Shown here: positions 54,963 to 64,000 of the stretch, piece after piece
Layout of the letters: each line of letters begins with the position of its first letter
Position numbering within the stretch: position 1 is the stretch's first letter
Source: Gordonia bronchialis DSM 43247
GTDB lineage: Bacteria > Actinomycetota > Actinomycetes > Mycobacteriales > Mycobacteriaceae
Assembly (NCBI RefSeq): GCF_000024785.1
Contig: NC_013441.1
Coordinates: 3,100,001-3,164,000, forward strand
Length of the DNA stretch: 64,000 nucleotides
Direction of reading: 5' to 3'
Position numbers and translations under genes: made by a program
Notes under the pieces: model-generated
Told to the model about the DNA's origin: nothing
What the model saw: the letters and a program-made list of their open reading frames with translations, nothing else
Database searches by the model: none

Positions 54963-55781
54963 TCAGCGAACAGGTTTCGGACAAGACGGATGCGTACCCG
55001 CGGTCACCAGTTCACTCACCGCGGCCCGCGGATTCCCACTGGTCACCAGCGCCTCACCGACCAGGACCGCATCGGCCCCGGCACCGGCGAAGGCGAGCAG
55101 ATCGGCGGTCCCCCGCACGCCCGACTCGGCGATCCGGATGGTTTCCGTCGGCAGTCCGGGTGCGATCCGTCCGAAGCAGTCCCGGTCGACCTCGAGGGTC
55201 TTCAGGTTGCGGTTGTTGACGCCGATGACCGAGGCCCCGGCCTCGAGTGCGCGGCTCGCCTCTTCCTCGGTGTGCACCTCGACGAGCGCGGTCATGCCCA
55301 GGCTCTCGGTCCGGTCGAGCAGCGCGGCCAGCACATTCTGCTCGAGCGCGGCAACGATCAGCAGGATCACATCGGCGCCGTGTGCGCGGGCCTCATGAAT
55401 CTGATACGGCCCGACGATGAAATCCTTACGCAGGACCGGGATGTCGACGGCGGCACGAACGCTGTCGAGATCGGCGAGGGAGCCGTGGAAACGTCGTTCC
55501 TCGGTCAGCACGCTGATGATCCGAGCTCCGGCCGACTCGTACATCGTGGCCAATTCGGCCGGGTCGGGGATGTCGGCGAGCGCCCCCTTGGAGGGGCTCG
55601 CGCGCTTCACCTCGGCGATCACGCCGATTCCCGGCTTACGCAGCGCGGCCAGCGCGTCGCGCGGTGCAGGAGCCTTCGCAGAGGCCGCCTTCACCGCCGC
55701 GTAGTCGACGACGGCTTCGCGTGCGGCGACGTCGGCTTTCACTCCCTCGATGATCGAATCGAGAACGGTGGGCGTGCTCAC
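54963..55781 (-). CDS. trpC: Indole-3-glycerol phosphate synthase
   Basis: 272 residues, a TIM barrel. [11 protein letters not shown] near 55 carries the catalytic lysine, [13 protein letters not shown] near 110 the second, and [15 protein letters not shown] near 185 and ESGVRG near 215 the phosphate site. It closes the indole ring in tryptophan synthesis. It is monofunctional (no PRAI domain), so the missing trpF step must come from PriA. Confidence 0.97.
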   Translation of the reverse strand: MSTPTVLDSIIEGVKADVAAREAVVDYAAVKAASAKAPAPRDALAALRKPGIGVIAEVKRASPSKGALADIPDPAELATMYESAGARIISVLTEERRFHGSLADLDSVRAAVDIPVLRKDFIVGPYQIHEARAHGADVILLIVAALEQNVLAALLDRTESLGMTALVEVHTEEEASRALEAGASVIGVNNRNLKTLEVDRDCFGRIAPGLPTETIRIAESGVRGTADLLAFAGAGADAVLVGEALVTSGNPRAAVSELVTAGTHPSCPKPVR

Positions 55782-55893
55782 GGCGACTGGCTCCCTTTCG
55801 CTCGTCGTGTGTCCTCAGGGTAGACCGCGGCGCAGAACGACTCGCTTTCGGGTTGGCCGCTGCGCGGTCGGCCACTGCGGGAGCGGTGACGGG

Positions 55894-56631
55894 TCAGTTC
55901 TTGTCGTCGGTCGGTGCGCCGTCGGTGGGGTCTATGCCGGTGTCGAGCGCGTCCCACATCATGCGTTCATTGGCGGTGGGTTCAGGGGAATCCGGCGTGG
56001 TTTCCCCGCCGGCCCCCGGCGGTGGGGCGGCCTCGGTGGCGGCGGCCTTGCGTCGCTCGTGATCGGCGAAGATCTTGCGTTCCAGCTCCTCGCGGCGCGC
56101 GGCCGGCGTCTGGTACTTCGACGACATCGCGGCACCGTTGGCAATCCGCAACAACGCGACCCCGGCGATGACGCAGCAGACGGTGCCGATCAGCACCACC
56201 GCGGCGACCCAGCCGTTGGTGTCGATCCCGAGGATCTGGAATCGGTCGGGGATGTCGCCGGCTTGTGCGGCGTAGGCCGAGTCGGCGCCCCCGGTCACCA
56301 ACGAGATCGCCGGGAACGCGGCGAGCACACCACCGGCGGCCACCAGGATGGCGAGCGCTCGCAATGCCCACCCGCGCACGGAGAACGCGGCGGCGATCGC
56401 GGCGAGCAGGACCAGTGCGAGCGGCGTCAGCCAGGGGCTCCAGTCGGCGCCGGACACCGTGAACTCCCGGTTGGGCGACAAGTGGTCCTCGGCGAACACG
56501 GTCGCCCAGGTGAGCCGCGACGCCACCCAGAAGGCGAGCGCCGCCGCTGCCAGCAACACCGCGGCGACCAGCTGGTGACGGCGCACGGATGTGCGGCGGA
56601 TGGTCGCGACGTCGTCGTCGGTGAGTTTCAC
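55894..56631 (-). CDS. Trp-operon-associated membrane protein (TIGR02234 type)
   Basis: 245 residues. Four hydrophobic helices (about 20-40, 70-88, 93-113 and 142-165) and a charged C-terminal tail. The start block [20 protein letters not shown] then W and the position between trpE and trpC match the actinobacterial family represented by M. tuberculosis Rv1610. A trp-linked transport or membrane role has been supposed for the family, but it is unproven. The start overlaps the trpE stop by 4 bp. Confidence 0.85.
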   Translation of the reverse strand: MKLTDDDVATIRRTSVRRHQLVAAVLLAAAALAFWVASRLTWATVFAEDHLSPNREFTVSGADWSPWLTPLALVLLAAIAAAFSVRGWALRALAILVAAGGVLAAFPAISLVTGGADSAYAAQAGDIPDRFQILGIDTNGWVAAVVLIGTVCCVIAGVALLRIANGAAMSSKYQTPAARREELERKIFADHERRKAAATEAAPPPGAGGETTPDSPEPTANERMMWDALDTGIDPTDGAPTDDKN

Positions 56632-58205
56632 GACTGCTCGCCCCCGTCGTCGCCGCCGGTCGCGACCCGGCGCATCGTCTCAGCCGCCGCAACCGCGCTG
56701 AGCACCGTGCTCGCCTTGTTTCGGGCCTCGTTGTACTCGTACTCGGGTTCCGAGTCGGCGACGACCCCGGCGCCCGCCTGCACGTAGGCGCGCCCGTCGG
56801 TCATCACCGCGGTGCGGATGGCGATGGCGGTATCCGCGTTGCCGGCGAAGTCGAGGTATCCGACGATGCCGCCGTAGAGTCCGCGCCGGGTCTTCTCGTG
56901 CTCGTCGATCAGTTCCATCGCGCGCACCTTGGGAGCGCCGGTCAGCGTCCCCGCCGGGAAACAGGCCGTCACCGCATCGAGGGCGTCCTTGTCGTCGCGC
57001 AGCGCGCCGGAAACCGTCGAGACCAGGTGCATGACGTGGCTGTATCGCTCGATGTGGCGATAATCGCCGACCTTCACCGTGCCGGGCACGCACACGCGGC
57101 CCAGGTCGTTGCGCGCGAGATCCACCAGCATCAGGTGCTCGGCGTTCTCCTTCTCGTCTTCCATGAGGTCCTTGCCGAGTAGCAGGTCTTCCTCCTCGGT
57201 CGCCCCGCGCCAGCGGGTTCCCGCGATCGGGTGCGTGGTGGCCACCCGATCGGACACCGTGACCAGCGCCTCCGGGCTGCTACCCACGATGGTGAAGGAC
57301 ACCCCGTCGTCGTCGGTGCCGCCGGGCATCCGCAGCAGGTACATGTAGGGGCTCGGATTTGAGGCCCGCAGCGCGCGGTAAACGTCGAGCGGGTCGGCCT
57401 CGGTGTCCATCTCGAACCGCATCGACGGGACCACCTGGAAGGCCTCCCCGGCCTCGATCTCGCCGACCAGGCTGGTGACGATCGCACCGAATTCCTGCGG
57501 CGTTCGTTGCGCGCGAAACTCGGGGGCGGGTCGCGAGAACCGCGAGACGGTCGACTCGGCGGGAGCGGCCAGCGCGTTGGTCATCCGGTCGAGTCGCTCG
57601 ACCGCGTCGGCGTAGGCCGCTCCGGCGCGGGCGTCGGTGCCGTCCCAGTTGACCGCGTTGGCGATCAGCGTGATGGTGCCCTCGTGGTGATCGACGGCCG
57701 CGAGGTCTGCGGCGAGCACCATCGTCATGTCGGGTAGTCGCAGATCATCGACGGTGGTCTCGGGGAGCCGCTCGAGGCGTCGGACCATGTCGTAGGCCAT
57801 GAACCCCACGAACCCGCCGGTGAGAGGTGGCATACCGGGCAGCGGGTCGGTGGCCAGCAGACGCAACGACTCGGCCAGCGTGGCCAGCGGGTCACCACCG
57901 TCGGGTGCCCCGGCCGGCACCGACCCCCACCAGCGGGCCTGCCCGTCGACGACGGTGAGTGCCGACGGTGAGCCGGCCCCGATGAACGACCACCGTGACC
58001 AGGACCGGCCGTTCTCCGCCGATTCCAGCAGGAAGGTGCCGGGACGTTCCCCGGCGAGTTTGCGGTATGCCGACAGCGGCGTCTCCGAATCGGCCAGCAC
58101 CTTGCGGGTCACCGGCACGACGCGATGGTCGCGGGCGAGGTCGAGGAACTCCTCGAGGGTGGTGGTGTCGGAGTCCGGCTGCTGCGGCGCCGAGCGCCGG
58201 CTCAT
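56628..58205 (-). CDS. trpE: Anthranilate synthase component I
   Basis: 525 residues from ATG 58205, overlapping the tautomerase stop by 4 bp. [18 protein letters not shown] near 55 is the tryptophan feedback site; the chorismate domain has [28 protein letters not shown] and [18 protein letters not shown] near 430. It makes anthranilate from chorismate. The partner glutaminase trpG and trpD are not in this window, as in M. tuberculosis. Confidence 0.97.
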   Translation of the reverse strand: MSRRSAPQQPDSDTTTLEEFLDLARDHRVVPVTRKVLADSETPLSAYRKLAGERPGTFLLESAENGRSWSRWSFIGAGSPSALTVVDGQARWWGSVPAGAPDGGDPLATLAESLRLLATDPLPGMPPLTGGFVGFMAYDMVRRLERLPETTVDDLRLPDMTMVLAADLAAVDHHEGTITLIANAVNWDGTDARAGAAYADAVERLDRMTNALAAPAESTVSRFSRPAPEFRAQRTPQEFGAIVTSLVGEIEAGEAFQVVPSMRFEMDTEADPLDVYRALRASNPSPYMYLLRMPGGTDDDGVSFTIVGSSPEALVTVSDRVATTHPIAGTRWRGATEEEDLLLGKDLMEDEKENAEHLMLVDLARNDLGRVCVPGTVKVGDYRHIERYSHVMHLVSTVSGALRDDKDALDAVTACFPAGTLTGAPKVRAMELIDEHEKTRRGLYGGIVGYLDFAGNADTAIAIRTAVMTDGRAYVQAGAGVVADSEPEYEYNEARNKASTVLSAVAAAETMRRVATGGDDGGEQS

Positions 58206-58381
58206 CCGAGCGGCTCGCCGCCGACGCCCCATTGCTGACGCGGGATCTCGTTGATCGTGACCCAGACCGAGTCGGGGTTCTTGCCGGTCGCCATGGCGTA
58301 GGCCTCGGTGACCGCGGCGATGGTCTCGCGCTTGACCCGGTCGCTCAGACCCGGGGTCTGGGTGATCTGGATGAGGGGCAT
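58202..58381 (-). CDS. 4-oxalocrotonate tautomerase-like small protein
   Basis: 59 residues, [20 protein letters not shown] to [16 protein letters not shown]. Pro2 (the catalytic Pro1 after Met removal) and the length are those of the 4-OT family. AAAGGCGG precedes the ATG. Its stop overlaps the trpE start and it begins 55 bp after hisI, so it sits inside the his-trp supraoperon. No aromatic meta-cleavage gene is near, so the family's usual reaction is unlikely; it may act on a pathway side product. Confident in the fold, not the role. Confidence 0.85.
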   Translation of the reverse strand: MPLIQITQTPGLSDRVKRETIAAVTEAYAMATGKNPDSVWVTINEIPRQQWGVGGEPLG

Positions 58382-58436
58382 GCGGGGTGCACCGCCTTTC
58401 TGTTCGGGGATCCCGGAGGACGGGACCCATTGTTCC

Positions 58437-58787
58437 TCAGCGCGCGTCGGCGAACGGCAGCGAAGCGGTGTCGAAGCAGCTGTGGTTGCCGGTGTGGCAG
58501 GCCGCGCCGACCTGGTCGACGACGAGCAGGACGGTGTCGCCGTCGCAGTCGAGGCGCGCATCGTGCACGTACTGGGTGTGGCCGCTGGTCTCGCCCTTGA
58601 CCCAGTACTCCTGGCGCGAGCGCGAGTAGTAGGTGGCGCGCCGGGTCGCCAGCGTGCGTTCCAGGGCGGTGTCGTCCATCCACGCGACCATCAGGACGGT
58701 CCCGGTGTCCCGTTCCTGCGCGACGGCGGTGAACAGTCCGTCGTCGTTGCGTTTCAGCCGGGCGGCGAGGTCGGGGTCGAGTGCCAT
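58437..58787 (-). CDS. hisI: Phosphoribosyl-AMP cyclohydrolase
   Basis: 116 residues. [15 protein letters not shown] near 32 and the zinc ligands [13 protein letters not shown] and [10 protein letters not shown] near 95-103 are the HisI signature. It opens the PR-AMP ring in histidine synthesis. It is monofunctional, without the HisE part, which must be encoded elsewhere. Confidence 0.96.
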   Translation of the reverse strand: MALDPDLAARLKRNDDGLFTAVAQERDTGTVLMVAWMDDTALERTLATRRATYYSRSRQEYWVKGETSGHTQYVHDARLDCDGDTVLLVVDQVGAACHTGNHSCFDTASLPFADAR

Positions 58788-58859
58788 AGAGTCCAGTTTC
58801 CTCCCGGGCGGCGACGATGGGTCAGGTGGGTCCCCGGCGAACCGCGGTCACCGATCAGG

Positions 58860-59633
58860 TCAGCGCACCGTGATGCCCGCGGCCCGCATGGCCGTCTTGA
58901 CGTCGCCGATGGTGAGTTCGCCGAAGTGGAAGACGGATGCCGCGAGCACCGCGTCGGCGCCGGCCTGCACAGCGGGTGCGAAGTCATCGACCGAACCGGC
59001 ACCGCCGCTGGCGATCACCGGTACTGTCACCGCCTCTCGCACCGCGTGCAGCATGCGTAGGTCGAAACCCTGTTTGGTGCCGTCAGCATCCATCGAGTTC
59101 AGCAGGATCTCGCCGACGCCGAGTTCCTGACCGCGGCGCGCCCATTCGATGGCGTCGATGCCGGTGCCCTTGCGGCCGCCGTGGGTGGTGACCTCCCAGC
59201 CCGACGGGGTGGGCGTGGCATCGGCGGGCACGGTGCGTGCGTCCACCGACAGCACGATGCACTGTGAGCCGAAGCGTCGGCTCATCTCTTCGAGGACTTC
59301 CGGGCGCGCGATGGCGGCGGTGTTGACCGACACCTTGTCGGCACCGGCCCGCAGCATGGCGTCGACGTCGTCGACGGTGCGGATACCGCCGCCCACGGTG
59401 AGCGGGATGAAGACCTGATCGGCGGTCCGTTTGACCACGTCGATCATCGTCGAGCGTCCCGAACTCGACGCCGTCACGTCCAGGAAGGTCAGTTCGTCGG
59501 CGCCTTCGGCGTCGTAGCGTTCGGCGAGTTCCACCGGGTCGCCGGCGTCGCGCAGGTTGGCGAAGTTGACGCCCTTCACCACCCGCCCGGCGTCCACATC
59601 CAGGCAGGGAATGACTCGAGTCGCAAGAGTCAT
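58860..59633 (-). CDS. hisF: Imidazole glycerol phosphate synthase, cyclase subunit
   Basis: 257 residues, TIM barrel. The catalytic Asp11 is in [15 protein letters not shown] and the second in VLSVDARTV near 130; phosphate sites GGGIRT near 82 and ASGGAGS near 203. Works with HisH to form IGP and AICAR. ATG overlaps the impA stop (ATGA). Confidence 0.97.
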   Translation of the reverse strand: MTLATRVIPCLDVDAGRVVKGVNFANLRDAGDPVELAERYDAEGADELTFLDVTASSSGRSTMIDVVKRTADQVFIPLTVGGGIRTVDDVDAMLRAGADKVSVNTAAIARPEVLEEMSRRFGSQCIVLSVDARTVPADATPTPSGWEVTTHGGRKGTGIDAIEWARRGQELGVGEILLNSMDADGTKQGFDLRMLHAVREAVTVPVIASGGAGSVDDFAPAVQAGADAVLAASVFHFGELTIGDVKTAMRAAGITVR

Positions 59634-60490
59634 CGGACTTCTCCTTCTTCGCGGCCGAATTCCTCAGGCCGCGTTGACCATTCGTCACCGGTCGTTTCAG
59701 AGATGATGGACAGGAGTTCGTCGTGCAGACCCGGTGCGCCTGTGACGATGCCCACCGAATGCGCGTTCCACGGGGTGCCGCCGAGATCGGTCGCCAGCCC
59801 ACCGGCGGCACGGACGAGTGCCGCTCCGGCCACGTTGTCCCAGGGATGGCGCCCGAAGGCGATGGCCCCACCGAAGATGCCGGCGGCGGTGAACGCGAGG
59901 TCCACCCCGGTGCTGCCGGTCATCCGGATGCGGGCGACGCGGGCGCTGAGTTCGCGGATGACGTCGGCGCGCAACGCCCCCGCGTAGCGGCCGCCGTGTG
60001 CGGAGTTGAACGGGCCGTAGGCCACGGCCGCGGTGGCGAGTTCGGTGTGCGTCAATGGCGGGGCGGGACGGCCGTCGATCAGCAGTGGGCCGTCGGCGTG
60101 ACCCGCGTAGCGACGGTTCTGCAACGGTAGCCAGGTGAGGCCGAGGACGGGCTCGCCGTCGACCAGCAGGCCGAGCAGGATGCCGGTCAGCGGCATCCCG
60201 GTCGAGTAGTTGTAGGTGCCGTCGATGGGGTCGAGGACCCACACCGCCCCCTCGTCGACGGGTGGCCCGCCGAACTCCTCGCCGTGCACCGGGATCTGGG
60301 TGGCCTGGGCGATCTCGTCGGCGATCCGTCGTTCGAGATCAAGGTCGACCTGGGTGGCGAAGTCGGTGGCGCTCTTGGTGACCGCGCTGGGTGCGCCGAC
60401 GCCGGCGACGAAGTCGTCGACTGCGGAGTCGAGGACCGAACCCGCGACATCGAGGAGTCGCGGAAAGTCGAGGGTGGCGGGAGCGGTCAT
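59630..60490 (-). CDS. impA: Inositol monophosphatase family protein (ImpA/HisN-like)
   Basis: 286 residues from ATG 60490, overlapping the hisA stop. Metal-binding motifs GEEFG near 79, [15 protein letters not shown] near 92-106 and HPWDNVAGA near 225 are those of the Mg-dependent IMP family. The position between hisA and hisF equals impA in M. tuberculosis; the family can also include histidinol-phosphate phosphatase. No other candidate for that histidine step is seen in the operon, so both roles remain open. Confidence 0.88.
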   Translation of the reverse strand: MTAPATLDFPRLLDVAGSVLDSAVDDFVAGVGAPSAVTKSATDFATQVDLDLERRIADEIAQATQIPVHGEEFGGPPVDEGAVWVLDPIDGTYNYSTGMPLTGILLGLLVDGEPVLGLTWLPLQNRRYAGHADGPLLIDGRPAPPLTHTELATAAVAYGPFNSAHGGRYAGALRADVIRELSARVARIRMTGSTGVDLAFTAAGIFGGAIAFGRHPWDNVAGAALVRAAGGLATDLGGTPWNAHSVGIVTGAPGLHDELLSIISETTGDEWSTRPEEFGREEGEVR

Positions 60491-61230
60491 GCGTTCGCGA
60501 CGGCGGTCAGCGCCTCGGGCAGGGTGAACCGCCCCGCGTAGAGCGCCTTGCCGACGATGGCGCCTTCCACTCCCTGACCGACCAGACCCGCGATGGCGAC
60601 CAGATCGTCGACGGCGGACACGCCGCCGGAAGCGACGATCGGCGCCGAGGTGGCCGCGGCGACCTCGGCGAGGAGGTCCAGGTTCGGGCCCGCCAAGGTG
60701 CCGTCCTTGGACACGTCGGTGACCACGTACCGGGCACAGCCGTCGCGGTCGAGTCGGGTCAGGACCTCCCAGAGGTCGCCGCCGTCGGTGACCCATCCGC
60801 GACCGCGCAGCCGGTAGGACTCGCCGTCACGGATCACGTCGAGGCCCACCGCGATGCGGTCGCCGTGTTCGGCGATGGCGCGAGCACACCATTCAGGGTT
60901 CTCCAGGGCGGCGGTGCCGAGGTTGACGCGGGTGCAACCGGTGGCGAGTGCGGCGGCCAGTGACTCGTCGTCGCGGATGCCGCCGGACAGTTCGACCTTC
61001 ACGTCGAGTTCACCGACGACGGCCGCGAGCAGGTCCCGGTTGTCGCCACGTCCGAAGGCGGCGTCGAGGTCCACCAGATGGATCCACTCCGCGCCGTCAT
61101 TCTGCCAGGCGAGGGCGGCGTCTCGGGGTGACCCGTAGGAGGTCTCGGAGCCGGCGGCACCCTGCACCAGCCGGACCGCCTGCCCGTCGGCGACGTCGAC
61201 TGCGGGGAGGAGCTCAAGGGTGGTACCCAT
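60487..61230 (-). CDS. priA: PriA/HisA phosphoribosyl isomerase
   Basis: 247 residues, TIM barrel. Catalytic Asp in [16 protein letters not shown] near 11 and in [11 protein letters not shown] near 173; phosphate sites SGGIRDD and ASGGVS. In actinobacteria with no trpF this enzyme (PriA) isomerises both ProFAR (histidine) and PRA (tryptophan); no trpF is seen in the adjacent trp genes, which supports the dual role. Whether the dual-substrate loops are intact cannot be settled without alignment. Confidence 0.93.
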   Translation of the reverse strand: MGTTLELLPAVDVADGQAVRLVQGAAGSETSYGSPRDAALAWQNDGAEWIHLVDLDAAFGRGDNRDLLAAVVGELDVKVELSGGIRDDESLAAALATGCTRVNLGTAALENPEWCARAIAEHGDRIAVGLDVIRDGESYRLRGRGWVTDGGDLWEVLTRLDRDGCARYVVTDVSKDGTLAGPNLDLLAEVAAATSAPIVASGGVSAVDDLVAIAGLVGQGVEGAIVGKALYAGRFTLPEALTAVANA

Positions 61231-61272
61231 CGGTGTCGGTGTTCCTGTCTGTCGGTTGGTGTGGGCTGGTGG

Positions 61273-61587
61273 TCAGTTGGTGTCGGGACGCTGCTGTTGC
61301 GCGGTCAGGTAGTCGTCTCGGGCAGAGTTCACCATCCGGGTTGCCACCGTACCGATCGCCGCGATCACCGCGACGACGGCGATCAGCACCGCGACGAGAC
61401 CGGCGATGGGTGACCAGCGGGCCGCGACGACGATGATCGGGACCGAGATGGCGAGGACCACGACGCCCGCGCCGAGGGCGTAGAGCGCGAGTTTGGCGAT
61501 GGAGAAGCGCAGCCGGGGCGTGGTCCCGTCAGGTGCGTGTGCCGGGCCGGGGGCGTGGGTACCGTCGGGTCCACCGTTGCGGGTCAC
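61273..61587 (-). CDS. Small two-helix membrane protein in the his operon
   Basis: 104 residues from a GTG at 61587 that overlaps the hisH stop (GTGA). A hydrophilic, Pro/Gly-rich N-terminus precedes two helices, [20 protein letters not shown] and [20 protein letters not shown]. No known domain. The coupling to hisH and 42-bp spacing to priA place it inside the operon; such a small membrane gene at this place is common in relatives, but its role is unknown. Confidence 0.8.
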   Translation of the reverse strand: MTRNGGPDGTHAPGPAHAPDGTTPRLRFSIAKLALYALGAGVVVLAISVPIIVVAARWSPIAGLVAVLIAVVAVIAAIGTVATRMVNSARDDYLTAQQQRPDTN

Positions 61588-62219
61588 GACAGACCCTGCA
61601 CCCAATTGAGCAGCAGTTGCGCGCCGGCGTCACCGGACTTCTCGGGGTGGAACTGCGTCGCCGACAACGCCCCGTTCTCCACCGCGGCGAGGAAGGGTCC
61701 ACCGTGCTGCGACCACGTCAATTTCGGCGCGGCCAACGGGGATCCGAGGTTGTCCATCTCCCATTGCTGCGCGGCGTAGGAGTGCACGAAGTAGAAGCGG
61801 TCCTCCGCGTCGAGCCCGGCGAACAGCACCGACCCCTCGGCCGCGGCGACGGTGTTCCAACCCATGTGCGGCAGGACGGGGGCGGGCAGCTGGGTGACGG
61901 CGCCGGGCCACTCTCCGCAACCGGCTGCCTCGACCCCGAATTCGACGCCGCGGTCGAAGAGGATCTGCATGCCGACGCAGATCCCGAGGACGGGCCGGCC
62001 ACCGGCGAGACGGCGTCCGATGATCCGGTCGCCACGTACCGCTCGCAATCCCTCCATGCAGGCGGCGAACGCGCCCACTCCGGGGACCACCAGCCCGTCG
62101 GCGTTCTCGGCGATCTCGGGGTCGGCGGTCACGGTGACCTGCGCCCCGGTGCGTTCGAGAGCGCGCTGTGCCGACCGCAGGTTGCCCGACCCGTAGTCGA
62201 GGATCGTGACGTCCACCAT
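61584..62219 (-). CDS. hisH: Imidazole glycerol phosphate synthase, glutaminase subunit
   Basis: 211 residues, class I amidotransferase. The nucleophile Cys is in [11 protein letters not shown] near 81, with His and Glu in [10 protein letters not shown] near 190; [10 protein letters not shown] near 47 is the oxyanion region. It supplies ammonia to HisF. It starts one base after the hisB stop. Confidence 0.97.
   Translation of the reverse strand: MVDVTILDYGSGNLRSAQRALERTGAQVTVTADPEIAENADGLVVPGVGAFAACMEGLRAVRGDRIIGRRLAGGRPVLGICVGMQILFDRGVEFGVEAAGCGEWPGAVTQLPAPVLPHMGWNTVAAAEGSVLFAGLDAEDRFYFVHSYAAQQWEMDNLGSPLAAPKLTWSQHGGPFLAAVENGALSATQFHPEKSGDAGAQLLLNWVQGLS

Positions 62220-64000
<1,781 letters not shown>

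Noticed and set aside
58202..58436. Search for a trp leader peptide or T-box before trpE
   Set aside because: trpE is translationally coupled to the gene upstream and no leader with Trp codons or T-box was seen.

Overview
The window is 64 kb of high-GC actinobacterial chromosome. GTG and TTG starts are common and many neighbouring genes overlap by 4 bp (ATGA or GTGA). The right third carries the order hisD-C-B-H-A-impA-hisF-I ... trpE-(membrane protein)-trpC-B-A-lgt ... pyk-tesB, which I know from Mycobacterium tuberculosis and its relatives. With the catabolic gene content this suggests a Mycobacteriales soil genus such as Gordonia, Williamsia or Rhodococcus. Gordonia is my best guess; it is an inference, not a measurement.

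Layout. 0-3.7 kb: lactate uptake and oxidation (lldP end, lutA, lutB, lutC). 3.7-9.4 kb: a minus-strand run with a PucR-like regulator, a serine beta-lactamase-type hydrolase, an HSL-type esterase, an APC permease and a small unknown gene, every one carrying a one-base frameshift. 9.5-11.3 kb: a double-hotdog thioesterase and thymidine kinase. 11.5-14.0 kb: a three-gene operon of a triple-repeat 84-aa peptide, a JmjC/Cupin_4 oxygenase and a thioredoxin-fold ferredoxin. It looks like a peptide-modifying cassette and is the most novel item here. 14-21 kb: aldehyde dehydrogenase, DUF2461, two small orphans, a fused beta-glucoside-type PTS EIIBCA, YchJ, dodecin and an MBL-fold protein. 21-25.1 kb: a scar of enoyl-CoA hydratase/SDR fragments, a tautomerase, an IS630 element and an IS1380 element with a clear CTAG target duplication.

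25.2-33.3 kb: an alpha/beta hydrolase divergent from a TetR gene across a strong palindromic operator; then a second TetR gene and a five-gene operon read as alicyclic-acid (cyclohexanecarboxylate) degradation: CoA ligase, two acyl-CoA dehydrogenases, BadH-like dehydrogenase, BadI-like ring-opening hydrolase. A shared 20-bp palindrome sits in front of both the TetR gene and the operon. 33.4-37 kb: ethanolamine permease with eutB and eutC. 37-42.3 kb: SHOCT, DUF6325-like and DUF998 proteins, a long-chain acyl-CoA synthetase, a membrane protein and tesB. 42.3-50.7 kb: pyk, gltD, gltB and two tiny membrane proteins.

50.9-64 kb: lgt with a very long acidic repeat tail, then the trp and his genes as one nearly continuous minus-strand supraoperon transcribed from hisD (right edge) towards trpA. 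No trpF is present, so the PriA-type HisA should serve both pathways. An orphan 59-aa tautomerase is coupled to trpE. No tRNA, rRNA or CRISPR array was recognised.

Eight single-base frameshifts, all at short homopolymers and all in the first 30 kb, break otherwise well-conserved proteins. They could be sequencing errors; coordinates below give the whole inferred gene.
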